Assembly (NCBI GenBank): GCA_015680685.1
Contig: MNCI01014821.1
Location: 38,396 to 81,754, forward strand
Direction: 5' to 3'
From: Gnetum montanum
Lineage: Eukaryota > Streptophyta > Gnetopsida > Gnetales > Gnetaceae
Length of the DNA: 43,359 nucleotides
Shown here: positions 21,690 through 34,250 of the stretch, piece by piece
Layout of the letters: the number at the start of each line of letters is the position of its first letter
How positions within the stretch are numbered: the stretch's first letter is position 1
Notes under the pieces: model-generated
What the model was told of the DNA's origin: nothing
Seen by the model: only the letters and a program-made list of their open reading frames with translations
The model's database searches: none
Program-made: the position numbers and the translations under genes

Positions 21690-21991
21690 TATTTTAGGCA
21701 GTGGTGGATCTTCCATTGGCTTCATTCCTTTGTCGTTAGGCTTTTGGAAATTTTCTCCTCTTTTGTCCTTGTCTTCTTTTTCCATATGTCCTTTCTACTA
21801 AGTATGGCACAAAGACTCTTTCAATTTTAATTGTTGCATTGGCCTCTTTATTTCACCAGAATTGGTATATTTCTCCTAAGTTCCATTCACCACTGTTGGT
21901 TAATGTGGGTCATAATGGAGATGCTTGAAGTTGCATCTTTATAGCTTCCATGTTATGAAGGTCCTCCTTCTGGTGGTTTCTTTGGGACCAT
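21690..21991 (-). pseudogene. ORF2 remnant of element B
   Basis: ATG 21991 opens MVPKKPPEGGPS, the counterpart of the basic N-terminus of ORF2 in A. The frame meets stops quickly and only about 100 codons of recognisable length lie before the polypurine tract. About 90% of the 929-codon ORF2 is therefore deleted. The preceding acceptor GATTGTAG (ending 21992) with branch TTCTAAT (22023-22017) is intact. Confidence 0.55.
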
Positions 21992-23805
21992 CTACAATCA
22001 ATAAGGGTATCAAATTATTAGAATTTTCACACCAATTCTTAATAGCCCTTTACCTTACTCATACCCTCGTTTAGATCAATTCTTATCATATTATGATTAT
22101 AGAGTAAGAAAAATTTAAGAAACCCCTTAGGTTTTATATCTTTTAGTTACTTATGACCTTTTATCATTTTCCTTGCTTATTATGGCCTAAAATAGTTGAT
22201 ATGGTCTATTAGGAGTATAATCTAAATCTTTCTAGCCTTAGTTTGAATGATTAACATTAAGATTCTTATTATTTCTTTGTACTTACCCTTTATAGTATCT
22301 TCCAAACGTTAAGAATTTTGGGTTCAAATTTTCATATCGTGTAATAAACCCCTTCCATGACTAAGTTGAGTGCTTTGGGATTAATAGGATTTAAGAATTT
22401 TAGAAACTGGAGCTACGAGGATGAAGTTATGGCCTTTAGAAGCTAGTGTGCAAGAGTTCTAAAAAAAAATAAGAGTTATGATGTGAAAGACACAAGATGA
22501 TGTGGAAGTGCTTGGCAAGTATAAAATACAAGAGTTATACAAGTGGGTCATTCCCATAGCAGGCTCTAACCCTTAGTGCCCTTGTATAACTATGTCTAAA
22601 GTGTCCTTAAGCACTTAAGAAGTTGAATGTTAGATATTCTTGTCTAGCAAAACACACATGTTAGTATCACTAGATTGGAAAAATAACATTATATTACACA
22701 AAACTACAAGTTATGATTAAATATACAATGAGGTGAGATGGACTAGAGAAAGGATTGTTGAACTTGGAACGTGAGGTATCTTACCATAGGCATAATGAAT
22801 CCTTGTGTGTTATTAATGGTTAAAGTAATCATTAGCCCTTATTTTCCAGATTCAAACCAAGTCCAAACCACTTTTCAATGACATCACATTATTTCATCTC
22901 TTGGATTTACAACCATAAGACTACCATTGTTGCAAAGAGTATTACCGCTTGGTGTATTGTCCAAGGGAGAAGTTTATTCATTGCATTTTTTATTTTTTAG
23001 ATTCTTGAGAAGCCACCTACCTTCAAGTATGGGTAACATGTCTTTCTAGTGGGACTCTAGTGGGACCATAGAAATTTATTCTTGTGCATTTATTTTATTT
23101 TTAATTGTGTCAACCTTACTAGAGGACTACCTTCAGGTAACATGTCTTTCTAGTGACATGGTAAGGTAGCATTTATTGTACTCTTACTCCCATTTTTCCT
23201 TAGATCTACAAGGATATGATACAGCCTAAGCAATAGGATAGAACTCACAGCAGTAATACAAGAGAATCCACAAATTCCTTTGATGTCACACCCTTTACAT
23301 TCCCACATAGTTCTTCACCCATATGTCTAGGCATAATGATAATAGGTTTGTTCTTAGTTTTATTATGAAAAGAATATCATTATGACCATGGTAAGAGCCT
23401 CTTATTATTGGAATGGATGGATGGATGGTGTGGTCTCACTATATAGATAACCAGTCCCTTATGATTAATAATATAGAGAAATCTTCACCTTATTGGGACT
23501 ACATCTTGCCTTATTTGATGTCTTCTATTGAAAATTGACAAGAATATGTACAAGTAAAATGAAGAAAAAATAAAAAAATTAGAAAAGATATTAAGAATTA
23601 AAAAGATAAAAAGAATGAAAAATTATCAAAGAATTAGAAAATATCAAAGAATATCAAAAGTTTAAGAAATGGAAAAGTATAAAAGAATGAGAAGATATTA
23701 AAGAATGTGAAAAAGTATTAAGAAATGTGAAAAGGTATATTAAGAAATTAGAAATTAAAAAGAATTGTAAGACAAAAAATTGAAAAACACTTATTAATTC
23801 TTGAA
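21992..23805 (-). other. Spacer of element B with A-rich tract
   Basis: Non-coding. Shares blocks with the spacers of A and C, such as 'gagaagccacctaccttcaagtatggg' at 22993-23030 with A near 6160-6185. 23560-23790 is a degenerate A-rich repeat built from 'aaagaat(t)agaaaatat', T-rich in the sense strand. Confidence 0.6.
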
Positions 23806-26490
23806 TCAAGATAAGATACCTCCCCCACAATTGAACTCATTGGCAAGTGTTTGGAAAATGCACCCTAGTTCTTGCGGATCATACACTTGAGGTTTCATAC
23901 TTACCATCCTTAGTGATTTAGTTTTTCTATTATCATCCCATATAATTATGATGGTAATTAAATTTTTATCATCTAAGTTCATAGTACCTCTTTCCATTGG
24001 TGTATGATTGTGGTTTAGTATTTCCATTTATAAGTTCTTAGTTGGGGTTATTTTCTTAGAATGGAAATTAATAAGTGGTTCAAATTGTTCCATGCACATT
24101 TTGGATAATTGAAGGTTCTCAGTTGTTGACCATTGGGTGTCGCTTGATTTAGTGGCCCATGCTCTCTCTTTTGCACATAATTGTTTTTCACATTTTTTGT
24201 GGACTGGTGTAATAACTGTGTTGAGATTCTAGAAGGTCGATCCACAACTGTACCCTTCTTTTTTAGTAGTAGTGCATGGAATTACCTATTTTTCCATAGT
24301 GATAGGTTCATCTATTATGTTTTGCACTAGAGTGGTAATGGAAAACATTATTTTGGTGAGGAAGGGTGTTACACTCGATTGGCCTTGTACTAGCTTTGAT
24401 AAGTTAGTAGGTCTAAAAGTGTTATGCTCATATATGGTAATTGTCCTAAAAAAAGGACATTTTTAAGACTGTGGTTGAGATCTACTAGCATTATCATTTA
24501 CGTGTATGTTTGTAGCACAAGTGGCATTATTCCATTGATGTTGTTGTGCCAATCCTTCTTGTGTTGTTGGTGGTGACATATGGTGGAGGGAAGTATGAGA
24601 ATAGCGAGGATGTCATGGAGGATAAGAGGTTTGAGATGATGATCCCACAAGAGATGCTATGGGTTGATGATATTTGGGAGAGTAATAGTAGTGATTCAAG
24701 GTAAAGGAAGTAGAACCATTTGGAGAAACAGGTTGTTGAACATAGTAGTCATATAGGTCTAGCTGGCAATAAGGGTATTATTAGTTTGTTAATAGCATCC
24801 CCCACGACTGTGGATTTTTCCATTATGAGTAATAGTAGTTTTAAGATTGATAAGAAGTTCCACTAGAATAGCATGGTTGGTAGGAGGATTGTCTATAATT
24901 ACCTTGTGAGTAAGATAATTTCCTAGACATTTGCTTTTGTATGAACTTGGGATTCAAAGCAAAAGCCCCAAACTCTTGTAGATGTAACATAATTGAGCAA
25001 TAGCATTTTGGATGGTCATATTAGCAGATGCCATGTCCATCATCCTCTTCTATGGTTAAGTTTATAGCCTTTTCTACTATAGCTATTTTTCCTTTTCACC
25101 GATAAGTGTTCCTACCTATTTCTTGTTCTTTTTCCTCTTCTTGTTTTGATCACTCAATCCTTTTTGCATTACCCTTTCCTCTATGGTTTTTGCATAGGTT
25201 GTAACTTTATCATTTATCAACTCCCACATCTTATCTATCCTTGCTTCAAGTTCAGTGATAGAATTTTGTATTAGCAAGGTTTGTTGTGAAATCACCTCAT
25301 CAAGAGTTGCCTCTTTTTCCTCATCATAGATATGGATCCACTTCTTTTGAAGACTTGGATTCTAGTTATATTCCTCTACTTTCTCTCATTTTCATAGCTT
25401 TCCTTATTCTTTTGCCACATGCTTGACTAGCCTTTGTATTTGATGGGTTTTCAATTTGGATAACTGACCTTGGGTATAAATCCCAAGGGTCTCTCTCATT
25501 TTCTTACGAAGCCAATCTATGATGTGGAAAAGCTACTCTTTTTGAGAGAAATCATGGCTTGGAAATCTATGTAGTAGCAAATAATATCTATCCAAGGCTA
25601 TATCCAAGGATTCCTGTTTTTCTTACCTCCATCCCTGGATTTGTTTTCTCAGGTTGGACACTCTCACATAGGTTTGGTATTTCTTGGTGAAGATTTCTAG
25701 CATTGTGGACCATTGATGGATTGAATCTAGTTCCAATGATTTATATCAACTTTCAGCTTCGGCAACTAGTGTCCTAGGAAAGAGCTTAAGCTTTTTCCAC
25801 TCTCTCTTGATGTTTTACAAGGCGTAGACATCATGGAAGTCTTATAAGTGATGTTTTGGATTAGAGTTATAGCCTCTCGCAAATTTAGGAATGTTATTCA
25901 TATGAAGCCTTTTGATGTGACTTTCCCTTTGATGCTTGTGAGGTATTCTAACTACCTTCATTATTTGCATCATGCTTCTAGTTGTCAACAAGGGTTCATC
26001 ATCATCAGACATGTCATGGTGATGATTTCTATTTCTATTTTTTTGATTATGATGATCTCATATATGCTCATTTTGATGTTCTTGTATATTTCTATTTCAA
26101 TCTTTGTCTTGACCCCTTAGTGTATCTTTATTTCTATAACTATGTTCATCCTTGTTAGAATTAGATGTGGAAGAGGAAGAGGAAGATGGGGACTTGGGAA
26201 AATCGCCATGGTTGTTATACCTCCCTCTATGGTCCCTTGATTTATCTCTTCTAGGTTTGGAGGAGGTCTTAGGCCTTGAGGCCCTCCTTGTTCTAGGAAT
26301 TACTCCATCTCCTCTAGGATTGTTTGCATTAGTTGAACATAGTCTTTTGAGTGTAGTAAGGGTATAAATTAGCATAGGAAACCCCTTATCATGGTTTTTT
26401 ACTCCAATTTTCCTTAGTATAGATCCTATCATTACTCCTACTACTGTTTTCATCATATGATGCATTATTGGCCCTATGTGAATAAGACAT
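23806..26490 (-). pseudogene. gag: gag of element B joined to a pol-tail remnant
   Basis: ATG 26490 (MSYSHRANNASYDE), then a Ser/Lys/Arg-rich region (26465-26100) that A lacks. The gag core follows: HMNNIPKFARGYN near 25880, LKLFPRTLVAEAES near 25770, LRKKMRETLGIYTQGQ near 25490. A knuckle-like DHPKCYC lies near 25000-25020 and a Pro/Tyr-rich tail to about 24600. The end (GCIFQTLANEFNCGGG near 23860-23815) resembles the extreme C-terminus of pol in C (SIFQISSSQHSCGKDG), so the pol deletion seems to have left the pol tail attached to gag. There are many stops and shifts. Confidence 0.65.
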
Positions 26491-26587
26491 GGTTTTGTTT
26501 GATAATGTGTGTGACATATTAATATTTTCTAAAAGATAGATTGTTAATATGTTTACAGTGATCATGTAATCTAGATAACTAGCATTA

Positions 26588-26605
26588 TCCTTGGTAACAA
26601 TGCCA
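26588..26605 (-). promoter_or_regulatory. Primer binding site of element B (tRNA-Asp type)
   Basis: Sense TGGCATTGTTACCAAGGA, one base from the 5' LTR. It matches 12 of 18 of the tRNA-Asp complement, and all changes are C-to-T or G-to-A, as expected of methylation-driven decay. Confidence 0.7.
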
Positions 26606-26606
26606 A

Positions 26607-27467
26607 TGATAAGTAGTGGGTACCCCTTATGCCCAACCATACAAATCACAAGTGTTCTTGCATGATCTAGTCGAATTCTGTGGATGGGACTAGTTTTGGC
26701 ATCTAGATTGTTAAGCATTGATCATAGGATGCTGTCTTCCCACTTGGACTAGTGGTAGCTTGTCACGTATTGTTTAGTCCAAACTAAGGCATATGATAAT
26801 TCATGTTGTTTGACCTTTAATACTCCTAGTTGTGAACATGATGAAAGTTAAGAATAACAATCTAAATCTAAGTAATGGTGATAATGTAAATCTACTCTAG
26901 CCTATAGCAATGAGCATCCACTCTTGGCTTACGATACATGTCTTGGGCTCATGTGATCGTTACTAGGATTACCAAGTGTTATGCTATTGGGCGAACCAAG
27001 CAATAACACTACTGGGATTACCAAACGATTACACTTAAATGCTTGAAACCAGTCATACTTAGTCTACTTTACTAATAAATAAGTAAGGTAAAATACTTGG
27101 AAATGTAGTTATTACTTAGTAGTAATAACTATGCTAAGTAAAATAGTAAAAACTAAGTGGATGCTACAATGATGAAAAAAAATTTCGATCTTTATTTCTA
27201 GCCATTAACTATGCCCAAGTATACTTCACTTTAATAAAGATTTCTTACAACTACTCAACATCACATTGTGGGCATTCACTCTCTATCACTAAAACTACGA
27301 AATGAACTTGCAAGAATGTACCTAAGGATGGAATGAAACTTATGCAGATCTGTGCACCTGGCATGCATCCTGTGATATTGCATATACAATAACATAGCTA
27401 GTGCTACGATATCAGAGCTATGATATCATATATTTGATATCATAGTCCACCAAATTCGGATTTATCA
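26607..27467 (-). repeat. 5' LTR of element B, TATA region deleted
   Basis: Starts TGATAAG and ends TTTATCA. Against the 3' LTR it lacks about 22-24 bp at about 27355-27361, the stretch that holds the TATTTATAGG box. Palindromic 'gatatcatatatttgatatcatag' sequence is kept at the U3 end. Confidence 0.88.
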
Positions 27468-27472
27468 ATTAG

Positions 27473-29300
27473 GTTATGGTAATTTATTGGGCATTATGAG
27501 TTTATAGTTTAAGTGCTTGTTTATGATTGCGAGTTAGGTGTATTATTTTATTCCTAGCTAGTTGAGTTTATTTGTTGGTTGTAATGCTTTATGGTAATTA
27601 ATTTAATATTATTTTAATGGGTTAATCATGGGAAGTTAGAGAAATTTCAAAAAAAAAATTTGTAAAAAAACCAAAGGTTTGTATTCCCCATGACACAAAG
27701 CATACTTATGGTAGCTTGAGGGTCAAAAAATGGGAGAAATTGGGTAAGAAATTTAGAAATTAGGATGCTCAAAGGGTTTTTAGGCTTTGAAAAATTACAA
27801 AAATTCCTCTAGTACTTTTGAAAAATGGTAAAAAATAAGCTAAGTATTGCATATATTTATAGGATTTTTATGCTACATCAACTTATCCCATTGCATCAAT
27901 GGGGATGCATCAATGTATCTATTTGTAGCTATTTTTTCCTATAAAGAAATCAAGGAGTTTTGGGTGCATTTAGGGACAAAAAAAGAGCCAAATGGGAGCT
28001 AGAAAGATGTAGAATACTGATAAAAACATCAAAGAGAGTAAGTGTGGCAAATTGGAAGAAATTCAAGTGGATTGAATGTCAAAGAAAGAAAAATTGGAAG
28101 TGCAAATGCTATCCATAGGATTGATCAACTAAGTGGCTAATAGTTAGGGAATTTAACTTAAGGTAGACCAAAGGAATACAAGTGGATCCTCCCTAAGGCA
28201 GGAGTATGCCTATTATATCCTTGCATACCTTCATCACAAAGAGTCTTTAGGCCCCAAAGATGATGAATGATTAGGTTAAGCTAAATTTCATATCCATGAA
28301 AGGAATTTTTAGAGAGTTATGATACCTAGAAGACAAAATTAAATAATTAGTTGGGGTATGAGGCAATGAGGTTGTAGAGAATGAGATGAATGAATGGTAG
28401 AGAGAGAGAGAAAGGGGAAGAGATAATCGACATTCTAGTTACATGAGGTTCTTGATGAAAATTGTGATTAAGATGATTTGATACTAGTCCATTCCACTTA
28501 CAATGATCACGCATTGACATATTCCCTATTTTCTACCAATCAAAAATTTCATGTTAACCCCAAAGGAGAACCATTACTCTAAGAAAAGAAGAAAATAGTA
28601 GAAGGAAGTAGAGAGGACCTTCGTTAAAGGGTTGCCTTTAGGTAAGGTCAACATGTCTTTATAGCCCCATAACCAATGATTGTAGTCCATAATTGAGTTT
28701 AACAGATGTACTTTGAGTTCTCATAGTAGTTTTTTTTCATAGGAAGTACACCTTGCAAAGACATTATTCCTTTTATGATCAATAGTAAGAATGATGATAT
28801 ACTAGTGGAGTATCATAGAACTCTCAAAAGGAAGTTAAGAGAAAAACATATCAAGTCTCCTTGAGGTCACATCCTTTTCCACTCCTACTTAGTCCTTTCC
28901 AAGTTCATTGGATAATAAGATCATTGGTTATTTTTTAGTTGGAATGTTAAAGAACCTTCATGTTTCTAAGGATATGGATTTGTCGTGGAACTAATGGAAT
29001 GGGTGGATGTCATGAACTTACTATCTCATACCACCAGAAAATTAACAAATTGTTAGTAGAGAATATAAGTCGACGATAAAATTGGCTTTTTGTTCAGTCA
29101 ATCATAATATTGATAGCTTCCTTGAATAACTTTCCAAATTTGCAGTAGTAATAACAAAATCAAAGATTTGTAATAAGACCATATGAATTAATAAAGAAGA
29201 AAAAGAAAAAGAAAAAGAATAGAAAAGAAAATATATAAAATAATGAATAAAATATTAAAAAAATAAAAAATGTATATAGGCTATTGCAAAACAAAAAGGT
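27473..29300 (-). other. Spacer of element C between pol and ORF2
   Basis: Non-coding continuation of C to the right of B. Shares spacer blocks with A and B (for example 28165-28235 with 5665-5735). At 27880-27925 it holds 'ccattgcatcaatggggatgcatcaatg', an internal copy of the CATCAATGG-type repeats of the C and E LTR ends. A-rich tract at about 29185-29275. Confidence 0.6.
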
Positions 29301-31077
29301 GTAAAATTGGTTATCCTCCTCAAAATGCTAGCATGGATGACCATCTTTCCCACAACTATGTTGAGAGGAGGAGATTTGAAAAATAGAGCATGCTGGTTAC
29401 TGTACAGAGGTGTTAGTGTTGCTGGTTACTTGGGATTCTAGGAATGGCTTAAATTGCTATATGTTGACTAATAGACATTTTTTAGGGCTTGCTGCATGGT
29501 AAATTATCATGGCCTGAAAGGAAAAAGTTGAATGGATGATGTAAGGTCCTTCACATAATGTTTGAAACTTAGTGCATTGTGGCACACGCATGGGATTTCA
29601 GTAAAGAAACTTATCACTAGGTTATAATTGAAATATTCTTATTTGTGCATCATGACATTATTTGTGGTGTGCCTTGTACACTTCATTCATCATTAGGACT
29701 ATTTGTCAATTCTCATCTTACACATTGAGTATCATAAGATGTTCTTTTTGGGCTAGATTAATATCTAGGTCAAGCTCATAGGCAGTTGTAAGTGTATGGA
29801 GTTCAACTTGGATTGAAAGTTTTAGTAACTTTCCATAAACTAACTCATAGAGAAAGTAACCTATAGAAAGGTTCTAGGTTGAATGATATGCCCAGAGAGC
29901 ATCGTTAAGTTTTATACTCCAATGCTTTCTATATTTATTGAATGTTAGAATCCTAGTAATCTCCTTATTGGTAATCTTAGCTTGATCATTTTCTTGTGGG
30001 TGATAGGGGATTGTAAGTTTATGTTGCACCCCCAAGTGTTGTATTAGTTTTTGAAAAGTAGATCTTGTACAATGTGCACCATTGTATAAAATGAGTGCTC
30101 TAGGCACACCAAACCTATTTACCACCTATTGTTATACAAACCAATATGCAATGATGGATGTATAGTATGATATTACTGCAACTTTAGCCCACTTGGTGTA
30201 GTAGTCAATGGAAATTATGATGTATGCCTTTCCATTTAAGATAGGAGTAATGGATCCCATGAAGTCAATTCCTCAAAGGTTGAAAGGCTTTAGTGGTTAG
30301 ATCCATTGTTGGAGTACTATCATTTGTACAGTCATTCCTCCATCTCTTTGATATCAATTGCCTGAACAAGGGAAATGATGAGAATCCTCAAAGATTGTTG
30401 GCCAAAAGTATCTTGCCATGAGGATTTTTGTAGTTGTTCTTCTTCTTGCATAGTGGCCCTTGCAATGACCCTCATGAGCATCTTTTAGTATGTGCAACTG
30501 ATCAACATTAGGCACACATCATTAAATAAAGTCATTAGAAAAAATATTTTAAAGGTTACCTTGGATTTCCTTGTAATGCTTGACCTTGCAAAGAAACTGT
30601 TATTTCTTATTATTGTTCCATCTTATTAGAGTCTCTTGAGTGAGAAGATAGGAGAAGGATTCATCATATCAATTGGTAACCCTTGGCTCTTGGACCTTAA
30701 TGGATTTAGCAAAGAGGAGTTTATCTAGAAATTAATTAGAAAAGGACTCCTCATCATTCTTGTTATCCCATCATAATAGAGACAAATGATTGGCGACTAT
30801 GTTCTTAGTTCCTTTCATGTCCACCATGGTAAGATCAACTTCTTGCAAAATCATGAGCCACATATGACACAAGGGCTAACTACTAGCTTATTCACTAGGA
30901 AATAGATGGTATTGTGATTAGTGTGTAGAAAAATTTATTATTCAAGCACATAGTGCCTAAAATTTTTCAAGGCATACACCACTACCATGAGTTCCTTCTC
31001 AGTGATGGTGTAGTCCAGTTGTGCATCCACAATTCTTTTGCTTGTATAATGGATTTAATATAGATGTTTTTGATCAT
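29300..31077 (-). pseudogene. pol: pol 3' half of element C: RNase H end and integrase, inactivated
   Basis: On the minus strand the sequence begins abruptly inside RNase H (QKHLY, then DYTITEKELMVVVYALKNFRH at about 31030-30950). It continues through the integrase zinc-binding region (DAHEGHCKGHYA near 30480) to the catalytic core. GIDFMG (near 30270) keeps the first acidic residue. The second motif reads LILYNGAH (Tyr for Asp) at about 30090, and YHPQENDQAKITNKEI (about 29990-29945) has Lys for the catalytic Glu, so the integrase would be dead even without its stops. A pol C-terminal tail runs to about 29300. The upstream RT is not contiguous: element D begins at 31078. Confidence 0.78.
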
Positions 31078-31938
31078 TGATGAATCATGTCAAGGGTTAC
31101 GTTGACAAGGCCTCGTTGACATGGGATTTGATGTGTTGATGTGGCTCCATTGATGTAGTGTTTGTTTTTGCTTATAAATACGTGCTCACCAGCCACATTT
31201 ATGGAAATAAGTTTCATAGTTGTAGTAGAGCTCTTGCAGGTTTTTAGTTTGAAAGTTAGAATATTTTCTAAGTGCCCATATTAGGAGTTAAAGAGTGTAT
31301 GGATCTTTATTAGAGCATTGTTGGACATGAGCATAGTAGTGTGTGCAACAATAAACACATGCTTTCTGATAAACCTTGCAGTACTCGGAAATAGATTAAT
31401 TATTCCCTTTATGAATTTAATATTTTAAGCAATTTCCTTTAATTTTTTTAGTAATTAATTAAGCTAAATTAAGATAGATTAAGCTAGATTAAATAGTGAT
31501 TAATTAAGCACATAAGTATGATCACTTTGAGCATACTTTTGGTGCTTGGTAAACCCAGTAATGCTTAACGTTTGGTAACGCAGTAGCGTTAAACATATTC
31601 AAGATGTGTACAAGTGGGAATGGATGCTTATGATAGGATTAGTTAAATATTAAATAAGATTAAATTAGCAATTAAATATCTTTAATTCTCTATTCGTTAT
31701 TCTTAGGCAACTTAGAACATAAAACATAAAAATGATAAAAATCATATGCCTTAGTTGCACTTAACCATGCCTTTGCATTTCATACGTGTAATTGGGAAGA
31801 CGACGATTATAGCGGTTAGTTTCACTTACCAGAGCCCAATGTACTTACAAGGCTATAAGTCCATGGAATTCAAATGGATCATGTGTGAACGCTTAGTGAT
31901 TCATATGGTTGAGTGTAGGGTCTACTCATCGCTCATCA
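31078..31938 (+). repeat. 5' LTR of element D
   Basis: TGATGAATC...CGCTCATCA. TATA box CTTATAAATAC at about 31171-31181, AATAAA at about 31348-31353, then a long U5 with a hairpin module: outer CATAAG 31511-31516 / CTTATG 31627-31632, inner CACTT 31523-31527 / AAGTG 31612-31616. The U3 start carries CATCAATGG-like inverted segments around 31105-31160. Confidence 0.88.
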
Positions 31939-31939
31939 T

Positions 31940-31957
31940 TGGTGCCTTTACTAAGGA
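31940..31957 (+). promoter_or_regulatory. Primer binding site of element D
   Basis: TGGTGCCTTTACTAAGGA, one base after the LTR; 12 of 18 match to the tRNA-Asp complement. Confidence 0.65.
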
Positions 31958-32098
31958 CTTGTAGTTTGATATGTCTGATATCTAAGACTTGGTGAATATT
32001 ATTTGAGATCTTTGGAATGAACCTTAAAGTTGCAATTATTTGAAAAATGAAAATGATAATTATAATTAATACACATTAAATTTTTATTTTAATCCAAA

Positions 32099-32745
32099 AT
32101 GTCTTCTTCTCACAGGCATGATGAATCAAAACCTCCAGTGCCCCAAGAATTCAAAGCGGTGTACACTCATCGAGATGAGTTTGTACCTAATTTCATTGTT
32201 ATCTTGTAGTAGGATGAGCAATTGTGATGGAGAGATATAAAGGGAAATATTGTGTTACCTCCTAACTAATCTGTTCATGGGATGTTGCTCCAAACTCTTA
32301 AGAGTTTGGGCATCTAGGATCTTCACGATGAATATGTTGTGCAGGACCATGACTATCGAGACTACCATCCCACTAAAACACATCACAAAAGAGATCAGCA
32401 CCAGGAGAAGCATCATGAAGCTACAAAGGGGAAATGGTTCACTAACTCCATGTTCCTATTGAACCAAAAAAATAAGGAGGATCTATCCTCTAGGGGTTCT
32501 CAACATAAAGATTATCCACTCCTTGACTTTGGTGAAGGTGTTTTGAACCCAAATTTATAGTTCACTATCAATAATTCAAGTTTAGGTAGAAGTGGGAGTC
32601 AAGGTAAGGGCTCAAGAAAGCATTGTGATGATGATAAAACTTATGATTGTGGTCGTGAAAAGTAGAGAGAAGGTGGTAGACATTGTGGTGGTGGTAGTCC
32701 TTCTCTTTCTTCATCCTCTTCATTTGCATCTTCTTTTTTCTCCTC
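32099..32745 (+). pseudogene. gag: gag N-terminal part of element D, core deleted
   Basis: ATG 32099 (MSSSHRHDESKPPVPQEFKA) with VYTHRDEFVPNF, matching the gag start of E (VYTHPDEYAPNF). A His/Lys-rich segment (32339-32440) and a Ser-rich stretch (SPSLSSSSFASSFFSS, about 32697-32745) follow. The protease then begins almost at once, whereas in E about 1.9 kb with the gag core and knuckle-like motif lies between these points. The capsid core has therefore been deleted here, possibly across a repeated TCTTCTT. Stops and frameshifts are also present. Not functional. Confidence 0.7.
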
Positions 32746-32751
32746 TGAAAT

Positions 32752-33010
32752 GAGCTATGCAAGGCTCTTCTTGATTCAGGTTCTAGTGTTAACTTGATTT
32801 TCCATGAAATGTATCAAGCTTGGAACTTACTTCCTCTTAAGAAGAGCAACATCCATTTAGAATTGGTAGATGAGTCAATCACTATTCCCTTGGGATTAGT
32901 GGAGGACATTGTAACCACTATATATGGATGGTCATATCCTACTAATTTCCTGGTGATTAAGGTTAACAATTACAAGGGGCATTTTTCAATCATTATGGGA
33001 AGGGCTTGAT
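32752..33010 (+). pseudogene. pol: Retroviral-type aspartic protease of element D
   Basis: CKALLDSGSSVNLI carries the catalytic DSG (near 32775). A long middle part with PLGLVEDI follows, then the closing motif FSIIMGRAWLS-like (FSIIMGRA, then a stop at 33008). This layout matches Athila proteases (LxDxGxSV...GxxED...IxLGRPFL). Pol polyprotein cleavage is the family role. The fragment is open from 32752 but its upstream gag is shortened and it is followed by a stop. Confidence 0.75.
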
Positions 33011-33369
33011 TGAGCACTGTTGATGCACAAATAAGCATTCGGAAAGATTGAAAAGAAGAGAGTTCCATGCATCACGTACAGCGATATCGAGTGCAATTGT
33101 GTGTAGAAAGTCTAGTCTATCAAAAGCACATCAATCAAAGCATATAGACAATGTGCAGATGAATCGTAAATCCAAAAGTGCCTATACATAGCAACCACAA
33201 AATAGGAGGGCACCTAATGATTGACAGCTAATTCTAAAAGTAGCACACTATGCATGGAATCTATTGAGAGCCTAACTTATGCCTATGTTGAAGGCATGGT
33301 TGAACTGAGGCAAGTTCATCACCAACTCTTCGATAATGAACTTGATGATACCAATTAGGGAGAGCTAGA

Positions 33370-34250
33370 AATACTTGACAATTTTAAAAAAGAGCCCTTA
33401 GAGTTGAAAACTCTACCTACCAACATGAAATACGCATTTATGAAAAATGGCAAGTCGATAATAATCAATGTCAATCTTGCTCATGAGGAGGAAAGGATGC
33501 TGTTGAAGGTGATCAAAAAATGGCCAACAACCTTTGCTTGGTAATATCCTAAACTCATAGGGATTGATCCTTAGATATGCTAGCATCACATCTATACCAA
33601 TCTAGAACGGTGGTTGAATCCCAAATTAAAGTAGATTGTCAAAGAGGAAATTGAACAACTCCTCAAGGTGGGGTTCATCTATCCAATTTTGAATAGTGAG
33701 TGGGTTAGCCCACTTGTAATTGTGCTAAAGAAAGGTGTCAAGTGGTGGGTCTATATTGATTTTAGGCTGTTGAACATGACAATGTTCAATGATCATTTCC
33801 CATTGTCATTTGTAAACCAAATGTTGGAAAGTATTTCTGGGCATTGCTATTATAGCTTTCTAGATGGTTATAGTGGCTATAACCAAATTCAGATTGTGCC
33901 TGAGGATTAGGCCAAAACAACATTTAGAAGTCCTTGGGATACTTTTGCATATTATAAGTTTCCCTTTGGTCTATGCATTGCCCTTGCAACTTTCCAATGC
34001 TTGGTCTTGAGCATTTTTCAGTAGTAGATCGGTAGTGGGGTGGAAGTCTTTATGGATGACTTCTTCACCTATGGTGCTACATTTGAGCAAGCCTTGGACC
34101 ACGTTGAGTAAGTGCTTAAAAGGTGAATGGAGAGTAATCTTTGGCTCAATTGGTGGAAAATCCATCTGATGGTCTAGGAAGGCATTGTGCTTAGGCATAG
34201 AATTTTTCAACTAGGGATAGAGATAGACCCTGAAATGATTAGGATCATCC
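33370..34250 (+). pseudogene. pol: Reverse transcriptase of element D
   Basis: Family-typical lead-in LELKTLPTNMKYAF (33400), then GFIYPILNSEWVSPLVIV (33670), WVYIDFRLLN, HCYYSFLDGYSGYNQIQI (33840), FPFGLCIALATFQCLVLSIF and the catalytic VFMDDFFTYG (about 34045). NLWLNW and EGIVLRHRI follow (34130-34200). The order and wording are those of Athila RTs. Stops at about 33545, 33570, 33908, 34021 and 34107 disable it. Confidence 0.88.

Larger units (their letters stand above)
20592..27467 (-). mobile_element. Element B: non-autonomous Athila-like element nested in C (gag, no pol)
   Basis: 6.9 kb insertion with a perfect duplication ATTAG (20587-20591 and 27468-27472) inside the spacer of element C. 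LTRs are 901 bp (left, 3') and 861 bp (right, 5'), with the PBS against the right LTR. In sense order: gag (26490 to about 24050), a short pol-tail-like end, an A/T-rich tract, spacer, an ORF2 remnant (21991-21690), polypurine tract, 3' LTR. No protease, RT or integrase. Younger than C by nesting, older than A by decay. Confidence 0.9.
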
